Source: Bacillota bacterium (GTDB lineage: Bacteria > Bacillota > Clostridia > Oscillospirales > Acutalibacteraceae). Taken from it: a DNA stretch of 10,317 nt. Made by a program: the position numbers and the translations under genes. This document shows positions 5,976 to 10,317 of this stretch, one piece after another. The stretch spans positions 1 through 10,317 of the forward strand of contig JAEWRF010000201.1 in assembly GCA_023460155.1 (NCBI GenBank), written 5' to 3'. How positions within the stretch are numbered: position 1 is the first letter of the stretch; every line of letters begins with the position of its first letter. The notes below the pieces were generated by a model. The model worked only from the letters and a program-made list of their open reading frames with translations, ran no database searches and had not been told where the DNA came from.

Positions 5976-7340
5976 ATGTACTCTGACCTTTCCTATTTAT
6001 CCGTAAGTCTGCCCGAGGACATCGAAAAACTCAAATGGGCCGGCGATTTCGAGTCGGAGCTCCGCGTCATTGAAAAACGGCTCCAAATGGACCTTCCCCT
6101 TGCAATGAAAAAACGGCTGGAGCTGGAAAAGGAAATCGTGAAGATTCTCCCGATGGATTATCCCTATACCAGGGAGGAAGCGCTCCGGGCTGCGGATGAC
6201 GCGATCCGGGATTTCAGCGCGGCCGAATTTGACGAGTGGAAGGATCAGGGCGCCATCGACTGGCTTTTGGTAAACGGCGAAGTCCGATACAAGGATGATT
6301 TCGTGGCGAATCTCATTAAGACCCGCCCGGCGATTACGGCACGGGTAAAGAATCCGCAGTCGGCAGAGGGGAAAAAGAAAAACTTCGCTTTGCTGGATGA
6401 AACCATCGCTTCCATGAAGAAAAAGGGCGGACTGAGCTATCATATCCGCATCCGCTCGGCTCTTACCGTCGATCCGGATTCCGTGCGGGAGGGCGAGCCG
6501 ATTACCGTCCACCTGCCGATCCCCGTCGCAGGGGCGCAGGCGAAAAACATAAAGATCCTCAGCGCTTCTCCCGAGCCTTTTGCTATTGGTTCCGAGAATG
6601 ACCCGCAGCGGACGGTGTGCTTCCGGGAAGCGCTGAAGCCTGGGCAGGAGTTCGCGGTGGAGTACGAATACGACAACTGTATGAATTATGCGGATCCCAA
6701 ACCGGAGGAAGCCGACGCATCGCAGCCGGATTTTTGCACGGACGAGCAGGCTCCCCACATCGTTTTCACACCGTATCTCCGCAGCCTGACCGCCGAGATT
6801 GTGGGCGATGAGAAAAACCCGGTGCGCAAGGCGAGAAAAATCTACGATTTTGTGACGACGAAGGTTATGTATTCCTTTGTCCGTCCCTATTTTGCCATCA
6901 CCAACATTCCCGAATACGCCGCGGCAGGCCTGAAGGGCGACTGCGGGGTTCAGGCGCTTCTGTTCATCACCCTGTGCCGCTGTGCCGGGATCCCCGCCCA
7001 GTGGCAGTCCGGCTTATACTCGACGCCACTTGACATCGGCTGCCACGATTGGGCGCGGTTCTACATCGCCCCGTACGGCTGGCTGTTCGCAGACTGCTCC
7101 TTCGGCGGAGCGGCCTACCGGGAGGGTGCCGTGGAGCGCTGGAATTTTTATTTCGGGAACCTCGAGCCGTTCCGTATGCCGGCGAACTCCGAGTTCCAGC
7201 GTGAATTTACCCCTGCGAAGAAATTTTTGCGGAACGATCCCTACGACAATCAGACCGGCGAAGCAGAATATGAGGACCGCCCCCTTGTTCACGGCGAATA
7301 CAAAACGGAACACACCGTTCTGGAAATCCGGGAGATTTGA
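5976..7340 (+). CDS. Transglutaminase-like domain protein
   Basis: A 454-aa protein without signal peptide or membrane segment, so probably cytoplasmic. The C-terminal half has the transglutaminase-like (papain-fold) core with all three catalytic residues: C323 in LKGDCGVQALLFITLCRCAGIPA, H357 in GCHDWARFYI, and D373 in YGWLFADCSFGG. The N-terminal 150 residues are helical and charged (EKRLQMDLPLAMKKRLELEKE), and about 155-260 looks like a beta-sandwich (EPITVHLPIPVAGAQAKNIKI), a layout common in bacterial proteins of this type. Such domains act as peptidases, amidases or cross-linking enzymes; no substrate is evident. AGGAGG lies 9 nt before the ATG, making the start secure. A stem-loop may form in the 104-bp gap upstream (about 5911-5946). 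It ends at the perfect terminator at 7364-7402. Confidence 0.9.
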   Translation: MYSDLSYLSVSLPEDIEKLKWAGDFESELRVIEKRLQMDLPLAMKKRLELEKEIVKILPMDYPYTREEALRAADDAIRDFSAAEFDEWKDQGAIDWLLVNGEVRYKDDFVANLIKTRPAITARVKNPQSAEGKKKNFALLDETIASMKKKGGLSYHIRIRSALTVDPDSVREGEPITVHLPIPVAGAQAKNIKILSASPEPFAIGSENDPQRTVCFREALKPGQEFAVEYEYDNCMNYADPKPEEADASQPDFCTDEQAPHIVFTPYLRSLTAEIVGDEKNPVRKARKIYDFVTTKVMYSFVRPYFAITNIPEYAAAGLKGDCGVQALLFITLCRCAGIPAQWQSGLYSTPLDIGCHDWARFYIAPYGWLFADCSFGGAAYREGAVERWNFYFGNLEPFRMPANSEFQREFTPAKKFLRNDPYDNQTGEAEYEDRPLVHGEYKTEHTVLEIREI

Positions 7341-7363
7341 GTACTTTCCGAAAATGGCATAAG

Positions 7364-7402
7364 AAGAGGGCTGCTGCAAACCTGTTTGCAGCAGCCCTCT
7401 TT
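7364..7402. terminator. Bidirectional intrinsic terminator
   Basis: Perfect 17-bp stem (7364-7380 with 7385-7401), loop CCTG, GC-rich core. It lies between the convergent transglutaminase-like and HKD lipoprotein genes. The T-run is short (TTT) on the plus side and interrupted on the minus side, but the stem is very strong. Confidence 0.85.
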
Positions 7403-7413
7403 GTGCAGGGGGG

Positions 7414-8076
7414 TTAATAGTTTTTATAGCCTTTGGTGTCGCTCCACATCCGATTGAATTCCTTTTCAAAGTCAGCGGCGGCGGAAGCGCTGTTCAGCAC
7501 AATGAACACCTCGTCGTTGATCGTGTTCGCGGCCTTGGTGTAGTTATAGCTTCCAGTCGTGACAACCGAAGCATCCGCAATGGTGACCTTCAGGTGCATA
7601 ATGCCGGAATGCGAGTTCATTTTAATCGGGATTCCGGCTTTCTTTATGCTGTTCAGCAGCGCTTTCTGGTCCTTTGTGGTGGACTGATCGTGATCGGTCA
7701 GCACGCGCACCGCGACGGATCGCTTTTTCGCCTGAACAATCGCGTCCGCCACCTGCGGGTCCGTTAGACAGTAGATGGCGACGTCCAGCGTCTTTTTGGC
7801 GGAGCCGATGATTTTCAGCAGCTGCGGCTGAGCCTTTTGTCCGGCGCGCGGGAAATAGTAGGCGGCGGTATCGGACGCGCTTCCTTCTTCCTGCTGTGCC
7901 GAAGAAGCCTTCGTCTGCAGCGCAGCCGCAGTAACGGCGCTGCCGTCGGACGGCGACGGGAACGGCACTGTGGGCAGTTTGCTTCCGCTGCAGGAGGTCA
8001 GAATGAAAAAGCACTGTGCAAGGCACAGCACGGCGGCCGTAAGTCTGATTTTATTGCTTAATCTAAGTCGGTTCAT
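7414..8076 (-). CDS. Lipoprotein with a single PLD (HKD) nuclease-type domain
   Basis: A 220-aa predicted lipoprotein: basic n-region MNRLRLSNKIR, hydrophobic core, lipobox LTSC with Cys at residue 29, a Ser/Ala/Pro-rich linker to about residue 70, then one phospholipase-D-type domain. The HKD motif is H161-x-K163-x4-D168 in MHLKVTIAD, followed by TTGSYNYTKAANTINDE, the typical GS/N continuation. A single HKD fits the Nuc-like group, which acts as a dimer with one motif from each subunit; this would place a nuclease or phosphodiesterase at the outer membrane face. The start at 8076 is preferred over an ATG at 8145 because the predicted transcription start (about 8141) lies inside that extension, and because the signal peptide begins here. 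GGGGAGG lies 15 nt upstream, longer than usual, so the start stays somewhat open. Confidence 0.87.
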   Translation of the reverse strand: MNRLRLSNKIRLTAAVLCLAQCFFILTSCSGSKLPTVPFPSPSDGSAVTAAALQTKASSAQQEEGSASDTAAYYFPRAGQKAQPQLLKIIGSAKKTLDVAIYCLTDPQVADAIVQAKKRSVAVRVLTDHDQSTTKDQKALLNSIKKAGIPIKMNSHSGIMHLKVTIADASVVTTGSYNYTKAANTINDEVFIVLNSASAAADFEKEFNRMWSDTKGYKNY

Positions 8077-8147
8077 CCTTTTCTGTTTCAACCTCCCCGG
8101 TGAAGGAACCGTTTCTGCGGCCGGCGCCAGCCGGTCCTCTCTCATTC

Positions 8148-8176
8148 ATGATAAATCATTCCGGAAGAATTGGCAA
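8148..8176 (-). promoter_or_regulatory. Promoter of the HKD lipoprotein gene
   Basis: On the minus strand TTGCCA (8176-8171), 17-bp spacer, TATCAT (8153-8148). Predicted start about 8141, giving a leader of about 65 nt to the ATG at 8076. The -35 lies about 25 bp from the terminator of the upstream TetR gene. Confidence 0.5.
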
Positions 8177-8200
8177 TATTTTTATCTTTTTTTTGCCGTG

Positions 8201-8233
8201 AAAAACCGCACCGCCCCTATTGGGGCGGTGCGG
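8201..8233 (-). terminator. Intrinsic terminator of the dha regulator unit
   Basis: Perfect 12-bp GC-rich stem (8206-8217 with 8222-8233), loop of 4 nt, followed on the minus strand by TTTTT (8205-8201). On the plus strand the stem is followed by A, not T, so it serves the minus-strand genes. It separates the dha unit from the HKD lipoprotein promoter. Confidence 0.88.
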
Positions 8234-8289
8234 AAAAATTTCGGAGGGCGCTGTGGGGGCGAAAAACGGTCCGGTGGACTCACGCCGTA

Positions 8290-8910
8290 TCAGATGAAAT
8301 TCCGCCCTGCCTGTACGGCCTCCAGAAACGGAAAGGCGGAGGCGTCTGCGGAATTCCTTTCCGCAGCGCGGTCCTGGTTCCCGAATTGCTTAATCATATC
8401 GCAAATCAGCTGCACCCTGCTGAGAAGGTAGTTTTCGTCGGAGGGCATGCCGTTTCCGATCCACTGTAGAAAACTGTTTAAAAACGCGGAAGTCAGAAAG
8501 CCGATCAAAAAGCACCGGTCCTCCTGCTTCAGCCCGGAATCGTCACAGGCGCTGTCGAACAGGAGAGTGACCCATTTTGAAAAGGCGGGGAAAAGGAACT
8601 TTTCCATGGTTTCCTTCCGCAGCGAACGGTTGGTATTCCGCAGGAAAACCTTGTTTTTCTGCGCGTAATTCACCGTAATGAGAAGAATGCTCCGCCAGTT
8701 CTGGTTTCGATCGATTTCCCGGAAAATCTCATTCTGGTAAATCCAGCTGAGCAGGTCGAACATATCTTTGAAGTGATAATAAAAGGTCTGACGGTTCAGC
8801 CCGCAATAATCCGTTACGTTCTGAATGGTGATTTTATGAAAAGAAGTTTTCTGCATGAGATCTTTCAGGGCGTTTGCAAGCTGCAGCTTGGTCTGCGACA
8901 CGCGTTCCAT
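8290..8910 (-). CDS. dhaS: TetR-family regulator, DhaS-like
   Basis: A 206-aa one-component regulator. The N-terminal TetR helix-turn-helix covers about residues 8-55, with the recognition part in ITIQNVTDYCGLNRQTFYYHFKDMFDLLSWIY. The C-terminal ligand/dimer domain (about 75-185) is all-helical and resembles the TetR_C_7 type found in DhaS, the activator of dihydroxyacetone kinase genes in Lactococcus. The symbol rests on this resemblance plus the position 52 bp after dhaK in the same direction. In Lactococcus DhaS works with DhaQ, a DhaK paralogue that senses dihydroxyacetone; whether DhaK itself plays that part here is inference. GGGAGG 6 nt before the ATG secures the start. No convincing operator palindrome was found in the gap before it. 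Transcription ends at 8201-8233. Confidence 0.85.
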   Translation of the reverse strand: MERVSQTKLQLANALKDLMQKTSFHKITIQNVTDYCGLNRQTFYYHFKDMFDLLSWIYQNEIFREIDRNQNWRSILLITVNYAQKNKVFLRNTNRSLRKETMEKFLFPAFSKWVTLLFDSACDDSGLKQEDRCFLIGFLTSAFLNSFLQWIGNGMPSDENYLLSRVQLICDMIKQFGNQDRAAERNSADASAFPFLEAVQAGRNFI

Positions 8911-8962
8911 TCAATTCCTCCCAATCTTGTGTGAAAACCTTTCGGCCGGACGGGGAACGGAA

Positions 8963-9958
8963 CTAAAACTGCACGAAGGCCGGGGTATCCGCCTGGGCCA
9001 GCAGCAGTTCTTTGAGTTCCGCGTCAAGCTTCAGCACGGAAATGGAGAAACCGCCCATTTCAAGAGAGGTCATATAATTGCCGACCGTTGTCCGGGCAAT
9101 CTTAATTCCCTTCTCGGCGAAAACCTCCGCGATTCTGCGGTTGATGATGAACAGCTCGCTCAGCGGGGTGGCACCAAGCCCGTTGACCAGAACGGCGGCT
9201 TCGTCCCCTTTGCCGATGGAGATATCTGCAAAAATCTTGTCGAGCAGCTGATCGACGATTTCGTCCGCGGGTCGGATTGCTTCGCGGTGTGTACCCGGTT
9301 CGCCGTGAATTCCGATTCCGATTTCCATCTCATCCTCATTCAGCGTGAAGCTCGGCTTGCCGGCCTCCGGAACCGTGCAGGGGGAGATAGCCATGCCCAT
9401 GGAGCGGACATTCGCAATCACCTTTTCCGCCACTGCCTTGACTTCTTCCAGTGTGCCGCCGGCTTCCGCCTTGGCACCCGCCAGCTTATGGATAAAAAGT
9501 GTCCCGGCGATGCCCCTGCGGCCGCTGGTCCAGGTGCTGTTTTCCACGGCGACGTCGTCGTTCATAATGACCTTGTCGACCTTGATCCCTTCGGCGTCCG
9601 CCATTTCCGCCGCCATTTCGAAGTTCAGCACATCTCCGGTGTAGTTCTTGATTACGAGGAGCACGCCTTTTCCGCCGTCCACGGCCTTAATTGCTTCAAA
9701 CACCTGATCCGGCGTGGGGGAGGTGAACATGGCGCCTGCCACTGCGGCATCCAGCATTCCTTTGCCGACGAAGCCGCCGTGCGAAGGCTCATGACCGCTT
9801 CCGCCGCCGCTGACGAGCGCAACCTTCGGCTGCGGGGCATTCGCGCGCACCAACACACCGGTCCCGGGGAGACGGCGTACGTACTGCGGATAAGCCGCCG
9901 AAATACCGTTCAGCATTTCATCGACCACATTTGCCGGGGCATTAATAATCTTCTTCAT
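8963..9958 (-). CDS. dhaK: Dihydroxyacetone kinase subunit DhaK
   Basis: The dihydroxyacetone-binding subunit of the PTS-dependent kinase, 331 aa and full length. It binds dihydroxyacetone as a hemiaminal to a histidine while DhaL-ADP/ATP transfers the phosphoryl group, giving dihydroxyacetone phosphate for glycolysis. Functional residues fall at the same numbers as in E. coli DhaK: H56 in SGGGSGHEPSHGGFVG, K104 and D109 in IKNYTGDVLNFE, and covalent H218 in GIGIHGEPGTHR. NNLGATPLSEL-like sequence (VNGLGATPLSELFII) and the C-terminal GFSISVLKLD are also typical. Because these residues are intact, a catalytic DhaK is more likely than the non-kinase paralogue DhaQ, though the neighbouring DhaS-like gene leaves DhaQ possible. 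GAGAGGA lies 7 nt before the ATG. ptsI ends 69 bp upstream; dhaL is not downstream, as it usually is. Confidence 0.93.
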   Translation of the reverse strand: MKKIINAPANVVDEMLNGISAAYPQYVRRLPGTGVLVRANAPQPKVALVSGGGSGHEPSHGGFVGKGMLDAAVAGAMFTSPTPDQVFEAIKAVDGGKGVLLVIKNYTGDVLNFEMAAEMADAEGIKVDKVIMNDDVAVENSTWTSGRRGIAGTLFIHKLAGAKAEAGGTLEEVKAVAEKVIANVRSMGMAISPCTVPEAGKPSFTLNEDEMEIGIGIHGEPGTHREAIRPADEIVDQLLDKIFADISIGKGDEAAVLVNGLGATPLSELFIINRRIAEVFAEKGIKIARTTVGNYMTSLEMGGFSISVLKLDAELKELLLAQADTPAFVQF

Positions 9959-9991
9959 GACTTGATCCTCTCTTTCTGAATCTTATTTTTT

Positions 9992-10009
9992 CGGCAGCAG
10001 CAGCTGCCG
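9992..10009 (-). repeat. Short inverted repeat in the ptsI-dhaK gap
   Basis: CGGCAGC and GCTGCCG form a 7-bp stem with a 4-nt loop. On the coding (minus) strand it is followed by A6, not T, so it is not a terminator. It lies just after the ptsI stop and about 33 bp before the dhaK start, where an mRNA processing or stability element would fit. Confidence 0.4.
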
Positions 10010-10027
10010 GGGAGCGCTTATAAAGGT

Positions 10028-10317
10028 TTATTTTTTGACCGGCTGCGCGGAGGGCTCTGCGAAAGCCGCAAGCACCGCTTCAATTTCAGCCGTGCTGCTG
10101 CAGGAAAGAATCTTCTCGGCGGCTTCCGGATTCCGGGTCAGTCCCCGTATGGCATCCTTGACCTTAGGGACGGAGGGGGCGCTCATGCTGAACTCGTCAA
10201 GCCCGAGCGAACAGAGCAGACCGGCGGCCCGGGGGTCACCGGACATTTCCCCGCACATGCTCACCGGAATCCCGCGGTCGTGCGCCGCGCGGATCACGCG
10301 GGCAACGGAGCGCAGCA
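10028..10317 (-). CDS. ptsI: PTS Enzyme I, C-terminal part (cut by window edge)
   Basis: The last 95 codons of a PEP-protein phosphotransferase, open to the window edge. The visible sequence matches the end of the PEP-binding barrel: LRSVARVIRAAHDRGIPVSMCGEMSGDP contains the active-site Cys of Enzyme I in MCGEM, and LGLDEFSMSAPSVPKVKDAIR is the conserved C-terminal segment. Enzyme I autophosphorylates from PEP and passes the phosphoryl group to HPr; in the Dha system this chain continues to DhaM and DhaL. The tail after about residue 60 of the visible part (NPEAAEKILSCSSTAEIEAV, then a short Pro/Lys end) is ordinary. A GTG at 10297 is internal, not the start. Being next to dhaK suggests an Enzyme I, or a DhaM fused to Enzyme I, dedicated to dihydroxyacetone; the N-terminus outside the window would decide. 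Confidence 0.88.
   Translation of the reverse strand, partial: LRSVARVIRAAHDRGIPVSMCGEMSGDPRAAGLLCSLGLDEFSMSAPSVPKVKDAIRGLTRNPEAAEKILSCSSTAEIEAVLAAFAEPSAQPVKK

Noticed and set aside
8855..9979. A 374-codon plus-strand frame opposite dhaK
   Set aside because: Shadow of dhaK; the minus-strand frame has the full set of DhaK residues and a good SD, and this frame also runs through intergenic regions on both sides.
9992..10009. A terminator between ptsI and dhaK
   Set aside because: The stem is only 7 bp and on the coding strand is followed by A6, not T; read-through into dhaK is expected.

Overview
The window looks like chromosomal DNA from a low-to-mid GC Gram-positive anaerobe of the class Clostridia, most likely an Oscillospirales/Ruminococcaceae-type gut organism. 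The basis is strong purine-rich ribosome binding sites (AGGAGG, GGAGG), sigma-A promoters, perfect intrinsic terminators between genes, a PepV-type dipeptidase, a DUF1062 protein and a DhaK/DhaS/PtsI cluster, all in roughly 55% GC coding sequence. Taxonomy is inferred from gene content only. No insertion sequence, CRISPR array, tRNA or rRNA was seen.

Left part (1-2321), plus strand: an extended -10 promoter drives a PepV-like metallodipeptidase, followed 48 bp later by an HD-domain phosphohydrolase. The pair ends in a perfect 17-bp stem that also serves the convergent gene. On the minus strand (2371-3183) lies a lipoprotein with a C39-like papain-fold peptidase domain. Its promoter shares an identical 18-nt core with the pepV promoter.

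Middle (3296-4248): the most unusual part. A well-formed sigma-A promoter (TTGACG-17-TATACT) precedes about 225 nt of apparently non-coding sequence. This can fold into a long rod with a 15-bp closing helix starting at the predicted transcription start, and it ends in a 15-bp intrinsic terminator. Six bases later a strong SD opens a short ORF. That ORF runs through a hairpin masking the SD of the next gene, a TTG-initiated DUF1062 zinc-ribbon protein. A further terminator closes the unit.

Centre-right (4258-7402): a second strong promoter, about 355 nt of leader or decayed coding sequence, an MFS exporter-like permease, then a large cytoplasmic transglutaminase-fold protein. A perfect 17-bp bidirectional terminator faces the convergent gene for a lipoprotein with a single HKD phospholipase-D motif.

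Right end (8201-10317), minus strand: the 3' end of PTS Enzyme I (ptsI), then dhaK, then a DhaS-like TetR regulator and a terminator. These form a dihydroxyacetone phosphorylation module: Enzyme I starts the phosphoryl chain from PEP, DhaK binds dihydroxyacetone covalently, and DhaS probably senses that state. DhaL and DhaM are not in the window and would be expected beyond the right edge. Apart from the dha module the genes do not form an obvious single pathway; the left and centre read as housekeeping peptide turnover, transport and cell-surface functions.
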